Positions 26,733-36,470 of a stretch of 64,000 nucleotides of DNA are shown one piece after another. The stretch comes from Bacillota bacterium (GTDB taxonomy: Bacteria > Bacillota > Bacilli > Paenibacillales > UBA4045), in assembly GCA_023441055.1 (NCBI GenBank), contig JAEZQY010000053.1:1-64000 (forward strand), written 5' to 3'. The translations under genes were made by a program, and so were the position numbers. Every line of letters starts with the position of its first letter. Position 1 is the first letter of the stretch. The notes beneath the pieces are model-generated. The model made no database searches. It was not told where the DNA came from and saw only the letters and a list, made by a program, of their open reading frames with translations.

Positions 26733-29123
26733 TTATTCACCGCTCGACCGAACCAATTCCACAGTTTGCCCCGCCTTCATCTGAAGCACAACGATGCCAT
26801 TCGTATCGGCAAGCTCGACGCCGTCGAACTCCGAACGGACGGGTACGCCGGGTCGAATCCGGCAAGCGCCGGAATAGCTCGAGAATACCTCTGCTCTCAC
26901 AAGCCTTCCATTCGACCATGACATCGCAACCACATAACCGCCGCGGGCGCGCAATCCGTTAACCGAGCCTTCACGCCAACCACTCGGCAGCGCCGGAAGC
27001 AGAGTAAGCTCATCGTCGTGAGATTGGAGAAGCAGCTCTGCAATTCCCGCCGTTACACCGAAATTTCCATCAATCTGGAAGGGCGGGTGCGCGCTTAACA
27101 AATTCGGATACACACCGCCGGAATGGTAATTTAACGAATCCTCTTCCACCAAAGTTATAAACCGATGAATCCGATCACTTGCACGATCCCCATCTCTGAA
27201 TCGTGCCCACATATTGACCTTCCACGCTAAACTCCAGCCTGTACCGCCATCTCCCCTGCGTTTAAGGAGCACTCTGGCTGCCTCGAACCATTCCGGCGTG
27301 GCAGCGGCAGTCAGCTGTCTGCCAGGATGAACGCCTATCAATGGCGATAGATGACGATGATGCTGATCCTCATCCTCGTAATCCTCTCCCCATTCCTGAA
27401 GCTGACCATATTTACCAATCTGATACGGGCGAAGCTTATGCAAAGCGACTGTCAGTTCACTGGATAGGGAGTCGTCGATACCAAGCACTTCACTTGCTTC
27501 TATACAATTCGTGAATAAATCCCAGATCAGTGCCAGATCGGAAGCTGTGGACTGGGCTAACCCGGCCAAGCCGCCGGAAGCAGTGCGGAACTTGTGCTCA
27601 GGAGAAGTGGATGGCGAAGTCATAAGTTGACCAGCTTCATTCTCGATCAGCCAGTCCAAACAAAACCGTGCGGCCTCCCTCATAATCGGATACGCAAACT
27701 GTTGTAAGTACTCGGTGTCACGGCCAAAACAATAATGCTCCCATAAATGCTGACATAACCATACTCCGCCCATTGGCCATATCGCCCATACCGCATCCCC
27801 GTGCCCGTCATCTCCTACCGGAGAAGTATGTCCCCAAATATCGGCATTATGGTGAGCCGTCCAGCCACGGCAGCCATAGAGCATCTGCGCCGTATGGCGG
27901 CCATTGGAGGCCAATCGTTCGATGAATGACAATAACGGTTCATGGCATTCGGCAAGATTGCATGTTTCTGATAACCAATAGTTCATCTGCGTATTAATAT
28001 TCAACGTATAGTTGCTGCTCCACGGTGCACGCATCTCTCGATTCCAAATGCCTTGCAGATTTGCCGGTAATGTGCCTGGACGTGAGCAGCATATGAGCAG
28101 ATAACGCCCGTATTGAAAGAGCAGCTCCACAAGCCCTAGATCCGCCCCATCGAATGCACGTATTCTGTCATCTGTCGTCTTGCTTTCAAATAACGCATTC
28201 CTATCTGATCCAAGCTTCAGTTGTACGCGATCGAACAGTCTACGATAATCTGTTTCGTGTGAAGCGCGAATCTCCTCATAGGTTCGTCTCATTGCGTTGT
28301 CAATAAGCTGCATGACACGCGGCTTCGGATCGATTCTGTTCCGAGGCCGGGACGGATCTCCCGCACCATGGGCATAATCCGATGCAGCTGTCAGCAGCAG
28401 CGTAACAGATGTAGCTTCGCGTATATGAAGTCCGTCATGGTCTACCCATACTGTTCCAACGTCCAACTTGGCGCTAATCGCTGTGCTGAACCGAATGGCT
28501 TCCCCTTGCTCGTGCTCGTCGTCGTATACAATCGGACGATCCGATGAAACATAGTTGGGGTCAACATGATTCGGACACACGCCATTCATAATTAGCCGAT
28601 CCTCCGTCCACGTCGTGGAATAGCGCAGTTGACTTGTCAGCCGAGCCGTTAGATTCAGCATGCGGGGGCTATCCGCAGTCATATGAATCGCGATGACTTG
28701 ATCAGTATAGGATGCAATAAGTTCGCGTGTATATGTGACCTCACCAATTGTGTAGCGTACTCGAGATGCAGCCGTAGACAGCTCTAGACTACGTTCATAG
28801 TGACCCGTAATATCACCGTGCATGAACGAAAGCTCCAGCTCCCCAAGAGGAACATAAGATTGTGTGTAAGGACCCATCAACGATTTCGCCTTCAAGTCTG
28901 CTTCCTCATAATGCTGTTGTTCTATTAAGCTGCGTACTTCCTCCAACGCATCTAGCGCGTCTGGCCGGATCCAGCTGCCGGGGGGACCCGACCATAGCGT
29001 TTCTTCGTTTAATTGCAGGCGTTCCACTTCGACACCCCCGAAGACCATGGCGCCTACCCTGCCATTGCCGATCGGAAGCGCCTCCGTCCATTGTCGAGCA
29101 GGCTTGTCGTATCTTAATTTCAA
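26733..29123 (-). CDS. GH95 family alpha-L-fucosidase (or related alpha-L-galactosidase)
   Basis: 796 residues with the family's N-terminal signature (ALPIGNGRVGAMVFGG and LNEETLWSGPP). Residues corresponding to those known for GH95 catalysis are present: N375 and N377 (LNINTQMNYW), E577 (LQEWGED) and D685 (FQIDGNFG). No signal peptide, so it should act in the cytoplasm on imported oligosaccharides. GH95 enzymes are inverting 1,2-alpha-L-fucosidases; some act on alpha-L-galactosides. It follows the GH101-like gene and a strong intercistronic hairpin. It is the main reason for suggesting fucose as the substrate of the neighbouring sugar-acid operon. Confidence 0.94.
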   Translation of the reverse strand: MKLRYDKPARQWTEALPIGNGRVGAMVFGGVEVERLQLNEETLWSGPPGSWIRPDALDALEEVRSLIEQQHYEEADLKAKSLMGPYTQSYVPLGELELSFMHGDITGHYERSLELSTAASRVRYTIGEVTYTRELIASYTDQVIAIHMTADSPRMLNLTARLTSQLRYSTTWTEDRLIMNGVCPNHVDPNYVSSDRPIVYDDEHEQGEAIRFSTAISAKLDVGTVWVDHDGLHIREATSVTLLLTAASDYAHGAGDPSRPRNRIDPKPRVMQLIDNAMRRTYEEIRASHETDYRRLFDRVQLKLGSDRNALFESKTTDDRIRAFDGADLGLVELLFQYGRYLLICCSRPGTLPANLQGIWNREMRAPWSSNYTLNINTQMNYWLSETCNLAECHEPLLSFIERLASNGRHTAQMLYGCRGWTAHHNADIWGHTSPVGDDGHGDAVWAIWPMGGVWLCQHLWEHYCFGRDTEYLQQFAYPIMREAARFCLDWLIENEAGQLMTSPSTSPEHKFRTASGGLAGLAQSTASDLALIWDLFTNCIEASEVLGIDDSLSSELTVALHKLRPYQIGKYGQLQEWGEDYEDEDQHHRHLSPLIGVHPGRQLTAAATPEWFEAARVLLKRRGDGGTGWSLAWKVNMWARFRDGDRASDRIHRFITLVEEDSLNYHSGGVYPNLLSAHPPFQIDGNFGVTAGIAELLLQSHDDELTLLPALPSGWREGSVNGLRARGGYVVAMSWSNGRLVRAEVFSSYSGACRIRPGVPVRSEFDGVELADTNGIVVLQMKAGQTVELVRSSGE

Positions 29124-29150
29124 TGCCTCAATCCCCCTGCTGTTCCCATT

Positions 29151-29199
29151 CTATATCGATATAGCCACCCTGAATGATTGAGAATCACATTCAGGGTGG
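29151..29199 (-). promoter_or_regulatory. Intercistronic double palindrome between the GH101-like and GH95 genes
   Basis: Perfect 12-bp arms CCACCCTGAATG (29165-29176) and CATTCAGGGTGG (29188-29199) form a strong hairpin directly after the GH101-like stop. Next to it is a perfect 14-bp palindrome CTATATCGATATAG (29151-29164). There is no T-tract on the minus strand, so this looks like an mRNA-stability or partial-attenuation element. Confidence 0.55.
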
Positions 29200-29209
29200 A
29201 TGCAATCGG

Positions 29210-32200
29210 TTATTCCACTACGGTAGAAGCATCATCGAATGCTGCTTCCACAGCTCCCCACACGGTGAATCCGGTTTTTCCTGCTACGACTGGCTGTTCT
29301 TGAAGCGGGAATGTTAACTCGCCATAATAGACATCGACCTGATCAATCCTAATCAGAACAAATTCCCCTTCATACACAATGTCAATCTGGTGCCATTCAC
29401 CGTCAGCAAGAGCCGGCGCACTGAATGATCTCTCCACCCATCCTGTTAAATCGTCATTGAAGATACGCATTCTGACGGAGCCATCCGTTTGAAATCCAAT
29501 CCAGGTATACGAGGATGGAGATGCATATCGAATAACCGCACCCGCTCCCCCATTCCCCGTAAACTTCATCTTCAAGGAATACACGCCGTCCTCTACAACA
29601 GGAGAATTATCATCGATTATAAGGTACTCTGAGCCATTGGTATTCGAAGCTTGTAATTGTCCATCAGCCACTGAGAAGTCTGAGGACATGTTCGCTTTCA
29701 CAAGCTGCAAGTCATCATCCAGATTGTTGTTAAAGTCCCTCTTATACACTTCGGCTCCGTAAATCTCAAATTCGCTGATCTTGGGTGAATTTGACTCCGC
29801 TCCTGTTAGGACAAGCCTAATTTTATTCGTAAATACGACATCCGTCTGAATGGCCGTTAACGGTATATTCGTTCCGTTATACAACGGTAGGAAGTAACCG
29901 TGCGGGGATGAGTAATAGTCGATTCGGAAGGAGGTTACTTGATCTCCAGCTGCCCCAGCTTCCTGAATGACGAACTTGTTGACCGGTAAGTATTCCCCCA
30001 GCTCATACTCTACCCATGCTTCCCCATCTGCCATATCAATACTGCCTACATTCGTATCTATATTGGGAGTCCAATACGTACTCTGAACACCATCAGCTGT
30101 GAACGCTCCTAATACTAATGCTTGATAGGTAATCGTCCCTAAGCTATCGATCATTGCAGGGGTCATATCCTTTAGAACAGTTGTCCAATCGCCGCCAGGG
30201 GCGTTCGCATTCGTAATGGTTCTAAACTCAGTACCTGTATACGAATGAGTGGTGCTGTTATACCCGTCCTCTGCATGTGAGGATGCTGTAACCTTGGCAT
30301 GCAGGCTAAGATTTGCACCATATACCACATCTCGATTGCTGCTATTAGAAGGTACAAGTACATAACCTGTTAACGCCTTCGTGTTAAGCGTTACTTGATT
30401 GCTATTCACATAAATCGTATCAACGTAGCTTCTTCCTTCAGTAGTTAATTCAAATAAATCAAGTGTACTGTAGCTGCTCCAGTCATCAGGAAGCGTCCAT
30501 GTATTAGCTTGGCCAGCTTCCACACCATAGACAAATATACGATCCGTTCCATCGAACGCTGGAATAAAACGATCGTTCCCTTTCGCTATAACAACATCAT
30601 CATGAGTCACCTTAATCGCTTGGGTCGCTTTGTCATACTCGTAAATGACGTTATCTCCCCATCGTGTATAGGTGTGAGTTGCCGTATCTTCATATTCTTG
30701 AATGCCATGATGAGCTAAATAGCCATTCAACAAGCTGTACAAGAAAGTCATCTTCGTAAGTGCAACAGCACTGAAATTCTGGTCATATCCAATATTTATA
30801 TTGCCATTTCTTTCGGTATCACTGAAGAACGTGCCCCATATATAATCCTGCGGCTGAGTTTGGTATGTGCGCGTAGATTGGAATATGGTCTTACCCGCAT
30901 TGATAAAGCTGTCAAGCACCGCGGGTGCCCGATTCTCAACCTTAAATATGAATCCCCCATTAAGCCGTTTCTCAGCATCGTAATATTCAGTTGCGGCATA
31001 TGTGCCATGCGCTGCCCAATGATCAATTTCTCTCTTCTTGGCATAGCGTTCTTCCGCCTTTCCATAAACACCCTTAGGATAATCGATCATGACATCCTGA
31101 TAAATAATGAGCGGCGCCCAGAATCGATCTACAAACGCATCCTGTCGGTTGAACGGGTAGCCTGCCCTCACATCCGTATAATGGCTAATCTGATAGGCAT
31201 CCCAGCCAAACACGGTAGTACCATATTGTAAGCCGCTTGTTGCTATTTCGGCATTTCCATACATACTCGGGTTTGATCCTCTTAAATAGGCATTACTGTT
31301 CGTTGTCATATCCGTCATATTCACGTGAAAGGATAAATCTCCGCCATAGTTATCCATGGTAGACTTTACTGCGGCCATTTTGGCATCTGTCCCCAATGCC
31401 GGATTGTAGTAAATTTCATTGATGCTCGGCCAGCCATAATCATGCCCCCGGCCATTCCATCCGACATATTCATAGGATTGCTTTCCAACCCCATCCGTCA
31501 TATGATGCGTTTGCCGCTGTATTTCCTCTAACTGATCTAAGCTCGAATTAACGACCGTGAAGCCTTTAAAGTGCGAAACTTGACCTGCCGGCCCGGGAAA
31601 GGCGCCGTGCACCTGATGGAAATTGCCACCGTTGAAGAAAGCTCTTAATTCCTCAGGCATTTGCGGAATTTGCTCTCTCACCCACAAGGCGCCATCCTGC
31701 CAATCGACCTTACTGTTATTGTTTTCGTCTTCACTGATATGGACACGGCTCTCATACCAAATCTCATGCAGGACATCCAGCTCAATCTCGTTCTGAGGGC
31801 GATGACCATCGGCCAATCTGTGATAATAAACACCATCATAAATATCCGCCGTTTTAGCAAAACTATCATTATAACGAAGCCGCATCGTATACGGTCGATC
31901 AAAGGAGCTTGGCGTATGAACGCCTCCAACAGCCTTGTCGTTCCATACAAATGCGTATGCAACCTGCTCCAAAAAGTGGTTATCCCTGAATAAATCAGAG
32001 TTATATACGATATACGCATCATACATGTCCTGCAATGTCCATATAAAGTCACTTGTTTGATTGTAGGTGTAGCCCAGCGTAGGTGATTGAATGCCGCCGA
32101 TATTAGACACTGCAACTCCCGTGTCGATCATATTGCCATCATTGACGCTCATGATCGGATACTTCAATTGCACTCGGAACGGCGCGCTCGCATCATCTCC

Positions 32201-32635
32201 AGTAATAGCTGTAATCTTCTTCGTTAATGTTGTCCCTTCAACCGTGAACTCATATTGGATGGTAACCGTTCTCGCCGCCAGCGGACCTGCTCCATCTAGG
32301 TCCACGTTATTCGCCGTCACGATATATTCAGCATTATTCGCCGATTCAACAGAGAATGCGACTGAAACTTCATAATCAACATCATTGATTGTAATTCGAT
32401 AATCGGAGGGGTTATCCAGCGGCTGGCTCCCCTCAATAAAACCGTTATTGCCTAGCAAGGTGTAGGTAATCACTTGGGGATAATTCGGATCCAAATCCAC
32501 AATTAAAGCACTGCTTTCAATGCTGTTGCTAGTCAGTATTTCCTCTCCAGCTGCATATGTCGGATACGCACTTCCCAATGATAGTAAGAGCAGTGAAAAG
32601 GACAAAGTAACAACAATTTTCTTCAACCTATTCAT
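29210..32635 (-). CDS. Secreted GH101-like endo-alpha-N-acetylgalactosaminidase homologue
   Basis: 1141 residues with a signal peptide (cleavage likely after AYPTYA, about residue 28). An N-terminal sandwich is followed by a barrel with GH101-like features (AVGGVHTPSSFDRPYTMRL, VDWQDGALWVR, HVNMTDM, and IIYQDVMI at the position of the nucleophile segment). Then comes a beta-sandwich with AGQANTWTLPDDWSSY, as in known GH101 enzymes. A discoidin-like module (about 800-990) and a LamG-like C-terminal domain (about 1000-1141) complete it. GH101 enzymes release core-1 disaccharide from O-glycoproteins. The resemblance is clear but divergent, so activity on mucin-type glycans is a hypothesis. GGGAGG precedes the ATG by 7-8 bases. 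Confidence 0.68.
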   Translation of the reverse strand: MNRLKKIVVTLSFSLLLLSLGSAYPTYAAGEEILTSNSIESSALIVDLDPNYPQVITYTLLGNNGFIEGSQPLDNPSDYRITINDVDYEVSVAFSVESANNAEYIVTANNVDLDGAGPLAARTVTIQYEFTVEGTTLTKKITAITGDDASAPFRVQLKYPIMSVNDGNMIDTGVAVSNIGGIQSPTLGYTYNQTSDFIWTLQDMYDAYIVYNSDLFRDNHFLEQVAYAFVWNDKAVGGVHTPSSFDRPYTMRLRYNDSFAKTADIYDGVYYHRLADGHRPQNEIELDVLHEIWYESRVHISEDENNNSKVDWQDGALWVREQIPQMPEELRAFFNGGNFHQVHGAFPGPAGQVSHFKGFTVVNSSLDQLEEIQRQTHHMTDGVGKQSYEYVGWNGRGHDYGWPSINEIYYNPALGTDAKMAAVKSTMDNYGGDLSFHVNMTDMTTNSNAYLRGSNPSMYGNAEIATSGLQYGTTVFGWDAYQISHYTDVRAGYPFNRQDAFVDRFWAPLIIYQDVMIDYPKGVYGKAEERYAKKREIDHWAAHGTYAATEYYDAEKRLNGGFIFKVENRAPAVLDSFINAGKTIFQSTRTYQTQPQDYIWGTFFSDTERNGNINIGYDQNFSAVALTKMTFLYSLLNGYLAHHGIQEYEDTATHTYTRWGDNVIYEYDKATQAIKVTHDDVVIAKGNDRFIPAFDGTDRIFVYGVEAGQANTWTLPDDWSSYSTLDLFELTTEGRSYVDTIYVNSNQVTLNTKALTGYVLVPSNSSNRDVVYGANLSLHAKVTASSHAEDGYNSTTHSYTGTEFRTITNANAPGGDWTTVLKDMTPAMIDSLGTITYQALVLGAFTADGVQSTYWTPNIDTNVGSIDMADGEAWVEYELGEYLPVNKFVIQEAGAAGDQVTSFRIDYYSSPHGYFLPLYNGTNIPLTAIQTDVVFTNKIRLVLTGAESNSPKISEFEIYGAEVYKRDFNNNLDDDLQLVKANMSSDFSVADGQLQASNTNGSEYLIIDDNSPVVEDGVYSLKMKFTGNGGAGAVIRYASPSSYTWIGFQTDGSVRMRIFNDDLTGWVERSFSAPALADGEWHQIDIVYEGEFVLIRIDQVDVYYGELTFPLQEQPVVAGKTGFTVWGAVEAAFDDASTVVE

Positions 32636-32650
32636 TACTTATCCTCCCAA

Positions 32651-33814
32651 CTATTCGTATTCCCAGGATATCGTCTTAAAGGTATGCGTCTCTGCAGATT
32701 GCGTAGCTTTCAAACACATTAATGCGCTTAGAAGACCTTCACTCAGCGGAGTTCCCGACTTCTCCTCTCCTTTCATGATCTTGATGAAGTTATCGACAAG
32801 TATGGCATCACCTCCTCCATGGGACATCTGTGAGGAATCCAGCTGATACGTCTCGACCCGGTTCGTATTATGCATGTGTACCTTGATCGCTTCCGTATAG
32901 AAGTCAAATTCCAGTGTACCCTTGTAGCCTAGCAATCTAGCTCCCCTTGCCGCTGCCGTCTTCCTTGCGTAGAAGTTCTGAGAATAACTCACATGCATGC
33001 CAGACTCGTACTGAATAATCGCACTGCCGGAGTCTTCATTGCCTGTATCAACAGCGAAGGAGCACATCTCACCTTGAATATACATATCTGGCTCAGCCTT
33101 GATATGTTTAAGCACATAAGGGCTCTCTGGGCAGCTCTTGTATTCCTCACAATCTTTGCAATGCAGCCCCGCAGGCTTATTCCCCTTGAAGATCTGCTTG
33201 GATTTCATCGCACAGACCGCAATTGGCTTCAGGCCGAGCAAGTAGTTGATATAATCAAAATCATGCGTAGACTTCTGGAGGAATAACCCTCCTGTTTCCT
33301 TCTCATCTCTATACCAATCATGGAAATAGACACCGCCATAGGGCACATTATTGATCGCCTGTACATGCTCGATCGTTCCCAGCTTCCCCGAATCGACGAT
33401 TTCTTTAACCGTTCTTACAAGCGCTGTATTCCGTAATGGGAAGGAAACAACAACCTCGCTCGTCGAGCATTCGGCTGCATCTCTGAGAGACAACAGATCC
33501 TCCATCGTTGTGGCTACCGGCTTCTCTAGGTACAATGGCAAATTTCGCTGCAATACCTTCTTCGCCATTACCGTGTGCAGGGAGCATCTTGTTCCAATCA
33601 GTACGCCGTCAAGCTGCTCCTTGTCTAACATTTCATCGGCATCCGAATACATCGCAATGGCTGCAATGTCTCTTCCTTTCTCGGCTAGCTGTGCGCTTAC
33701 CTTATTCCAGTTAATATCTGTAATAGCTGCAAGTTCCACATCCTCGTTGCATGCAAGTAAGTAATCTACGATGTTCTGGATCCTCAGTCCATATCCAATG
33801 ACACCAATTCTCAT
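32651..33814 (-). CDS. Gfo/Idh/MocA-family oxidoreductase, cluster B paralogue
   Basis: 387 residues, closely similar along the whole length to the protein encoded at 2898-4043: MRIGVIGYGLRI, LYLEKPVATTM, KSTHDFDYINY and the C-x2-C-x5-C-PES cluster (HCKDCEEYKSCPES). Start ATG at 33814 has GGAGG 9 bases upstream; the frame upstream is open to 33832. It lies between the binding-protein gene and the GH101-like gene. It probably oxidises or reduces a glycoside or sugar derived from the imported substrate. Confidence 0.88.
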   Translation of the reverse strand: MRIGVIGYGLRIQNIVDYLLACNEDVELAAITDINWNKVSAQLAEKGRDIAAIAMYSDADEMLDKEQLDGVLIGTRCSLHTVMAKKVLQRNLPLYLEKPVATTMEDLLSLRDAAECSTSEVVVSFPLRNTALVRTVKEIVDSGKLGTIEHVQAINNVPYGGVYFHDWYRDEKETGGLFLQKSTHDFDYINYLLGLKPIAVCAMKSKQIFKGNKPAGLHCKDCEEYKSCPESPYVLKHIKAEPDMYIQGEMCSFAVDTGNEDSGSAIIQYESGMHVSYSQNFYARKTAAARGARLLGYKGTLEFDFYTEAIKVHMHNTNRVETYQLDSSQMSHGGGDAILVDNFIKIMKGEEKSGTPLSEGLLSALMCLKATQSAETHTFKTISWEYE

Positions 33815-33839
33815 GCTGTGACTCCTCCACATTTTAGAA

Positions 33840-33874
33840 GAATGCAGTATCGGTAACTCACCAATACTGCATTC
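33840..33874 (-). promoter_or_regulatory. Intercistronic stem-loop after the cluster B binding-protein gene
   Basis: Perfect 11-bp arms GAATGCAGTAT and ATACTGCATTC with a 13-base loop, located between the lipoprotein stop and the Gfo/Idh start and without a T-tract. The same layout is seen in cluster A at 4059-4090 with unrelated sequence, which supports a role in differential expression. Confidence 0.6.
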
Positions 33875-33882
33875 CTCCTTAC

Positions 33883-35532
33883 TTATTTAATTCCCAGCTC
33901 TGCTACTTTAGCATTAACTTCAGTAATGGCTTCCTGCAGCCCTCTAGCATCATAGCTCTTAATCGCGTCCTGCCACATCTTCACAGCATCTTCCTTGCCC
34001 AGTATGACTTTGTACAAGTCATCCATTGCCGTGTTGGTCAAGCCGCCGATTTTGTCCTTCGCCTCTGTAGACAGCAAGAGAACATCGAAGTTGATCGGAA
34101 TAGGGGTTCCCTCAGCTTTAAATTTATTGAACGTATCGATCTGAAGCTGCTCATAAGCCGCCATAACCGGGTTCGCATTAACCGTCTGTTTGCCCGAGTA
34201 GATGAATCCTTGGTTCCACGCGCCCAAGTAGGACATTGCGCCGATAATCGGATATTTCTTCGCAAGTGACTCTTCTTCGGTCAGCAATGAGATTGCTTTT
34301 CCGTTCTCCCACTTGAAATCTACGCCTTCAATACCATTCTTCGAAAGCACAGCAAACTCTTCCGATGCCATGTAATCGATTAATTGCAAGGCTCGATCAA
34401 ACTTGGCGTCGTCCAGATCGTTCCGGAAGAACGTCTCGGACCAATAAGGCGTCTCTGCGAACGTATACTTCTTGCCATCAGCCGCTGACCACATTTGCAT
34501 GAGACCGATGTTGTCAGCGGTCACACCAGTTGCCTTTTCAAACTGATTAAGCAGATCCAGACTAATTCCGCCGCCGTATACAGCGAATGCTTGACCGTTA
34601 AGGAATTTGTTCGGACCGTCGCCGACCTTCTGAATCGCGAAGTCCTTATCCAGAATACCTTGTTCATGCAAGATTCTTAGCTCTTGCACACCTTGATAAA
34701 CCTTCTGTGATGCATATACAGGGATCCACTTGCCATCTTCCATGACCCAGGACTTAATATTGGCCATCTCAGGGAAACTTCCTAGAAAATGAGTTAATAG
34801 CGTAAAATTATTGTTGACAGCAAGGCCAACTGCGTTAGGGTGCTTCGCCAATACAGCCTTAGTCATCGCAACAAATTCATCAAAGCTCTTGGGATCTGAT
34901 GTATATCCCGCTTCAGCCGCCCAATCCTTGCGGTAACGAATCGGTCTATCCAGCACCCAGTCATCCGAATTATCATAGGTCAATCTAGGAATCATGTAAT
35001 ACTTACCATCGATCTTAAGGGGCTGCACGGACGGAAGCTCCATAATCTTGGCAATGTTCGGGTATTTGCTTAAATCGTCAGGCAGGGGTTTAATTATTCC
35101 TTGCTTAGCCCAAGTTACATATAAGCCTGGATTGTCTGTTACGAGAGCGTTTACAAACATATCCGGTAATTGATTGGAGGAAGCCCATATCTTATACTTA
35201 TCTGTCCAGTCGTCCCAGGTGACTTGAACGGGCTTGATGCTCACATTGAACTTCTCCGTCAATTGATTGAAGATCGTATCATCCTTAGCTCCAGGATCAT
35301 CAAATCCTTCTTGAATATGCCAGGTAGAGAAGCTCAGCTCCAGTTTCTCTGCATTCGGCTGGGCTGCCGGTGTGTTAGACTCACTAGCTGTCGGCTGGTT
35401 CGTGTTGCTTTCGTTAGGCTTTGCTGAACTCCCTCCTGTATTCCCGCTATTGTTGCTGCAGGCAGCTGTTAAAACTACGATCAATAACAATGCAATGATC
35501 GATATGGATGACTTCCTGACCTTCCTTGCCAT
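33883..35532 (-). CDS. Carbohydrate ABC transporter substrate-binding lipoprotein, cluster B
   Basis: 549 residues. Signal peptide with lipobox VLTAAC (Cys25), a Ser/Asn/Thr/Pro-rich linker, then an LplA-type family 1 solute-binding body. The length is typical of Paenibacillus oligosaccharide-binding lipoproteins. It is transcribed behind the two permease genes (59 bases after the YtcP-type gene) and followed by a stem-loop. It should supply the permeases at 35592-37382. It is only distantly similar to the cluster A binding protein, so the two systems may import different glycans. Confidence 0.9.
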   Translation of the reverse strand: MARKVRKSSISIIALLLIVVLTAACSNNSGNTGGSSAKPNESNTNQPTASESNTPAAQPNAEKLELSFSTWHIQEGFDDPGAKDDTIFNQLTEKFNVSIKPVQVTWDDWTDKYKIWASSNQLPDMFVNALVTDNPGLYVTWAKQGIIKPLPDDLSKYPNIAKIMELPSVQPLKIDGKYYMIPRLTYDNSDDWVLDRPIRYRKDWAAEAGYTSDPKSFDEFVAMTKAVLAKHPNAVGLAVNNNFTLLTHFLGSFPEMANIKSWVMEDGKWIPVYASQKVYQGVQELRILHEQGILDKDFAIQKVGDGPNKFLNGQAFAVYGGGISLDLLNQFEKATGVTADNIGLMQMWSAADGKKYTFAETPYWSETFFRNDLDDAKFDRALQLIDYMASEEFAVLSKNGIEGVDFKWENGKAISLLTEEESLAKKYPIIGAMSYLGAWNQGFIYSGKQTVNANPVMAAYEQLQIDTFNKFKAEGTPIPINFDVLLLSTEAKDKIGGLTNTAMDDLYKVILGKEDAVKMWQDAIKSYDARGLQEAITEVNAKVAELGIK

Positions 35533-35591
35533 AGTAAGAATCCTCCCTTTTCTTCACTCACAGTTTAATATAATAATAGCTTTCGCTAGTA

Positions 35592-36470
35592 TTATCCTTT
35601 AATAGAACCAAGCATGATGCCTGAAGCAAAGTACTTCTGGATGAAGGGGTACACCATGATAATAGGAACAGCAGAAATAATAATCATGGCTGACTTTACG
35701 GAATCTCCATAAATATCATGAATCCCTGCTGCCAGCTGTGCACCTACCGTGTTATTAATGACCTGGTTCATATTGGATATCGCATTTCTAAGCACCAGTT
35801 GAAGCGGATATAGATTAGGATCGTTAAGGAACAGCATCGGCAGCCACCAATCATTCCAACGCTCCACGGCATAGAATAAGATCATCGTGAAGATAATGGG
35901 CAACGATACCGGAATGATGATGCGGAAGAAAATAACGATATCATTCGCACCGTCCATCTTGGCTGATTCCTCCAGCTCCGCCGATACGGTATTGAAGAAA
36001 TTCTTCATAAGAATGAGATTGAAGGCATTCACAGCCGCTGGAAGAATCATAACCAATAGATTATTCTGCATATGCAGGCTTTGAAGCAGCAGGTACATTG
36101 GAATTAATCCCCCAGAGAAGAACATCGTGAAGATGATTGCATAGAATACGAAGTTCCTTCCAGGCAGCAGCTTCTTCGACAATGCGTAAGCACCAGCGGC
36201 CGTAACGAGCAAGCTGATCACTGTTCCCAGTACGGTTACGACAACAGAGATCAACAATCCCCTAGTAACCTTTCCTTCAAGAAATAAATACTCGTAAGAG
36301 GATAGATTGAACGATTCCGGATATAAGAATAATCTGCCTGACCCTACATCGTTAATGGTTGAGAATGAGATCATCAACGTTTGATAGAAGGGAAATATCG
36401 CGACTACAGCGCCTAATCCTAAGAAGAGGGTAATGATCACTTGAATGAAGCTAAGTTTGCGTCTCGTCAT
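35592..36470 (-). CDS. Carbohydrate ABC transporter permease, YtcP/LplC type, cluster B
   Basis: 292 residues, about six membrane helices, EAA loop ELEESAKMDGANDIVIFFRII followed by the PVSLP motif (written in two parts), and C-terminal FASGIMLGSIKG. It starts one base before the stop codon of the upstream permease gene, so the two are tightly coupled. Partner of the LplB-type permease at 36471-37382. Confidence 0.92.
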   Translation of the reverse strand: MTRRKLSFIQVIITLFLGLGAVVAIFPFYQTLMISFSTINDVGSGRLFLYPESFNLSSYEYLFLEGKVTRGLLISVVVTVLGTVISLLVTAAGAYALSKKLLPGRNFVFYAIIFTMFFSGGLIPMYLLLQSLHMQNNLLVMILPAAVNAFNLILMKNFFNTVSAELEESAKMDGANDIVIFFRIIIPVSLPIIFTMILFYAVERWNDWWLPMLFLNDPNLYPLQLVLRNAISNMNQVINNTVGAQLAAGIHDIYGDSVKSAMIIISAVPIIMVYPFIQKYFASGIMLGSIKG

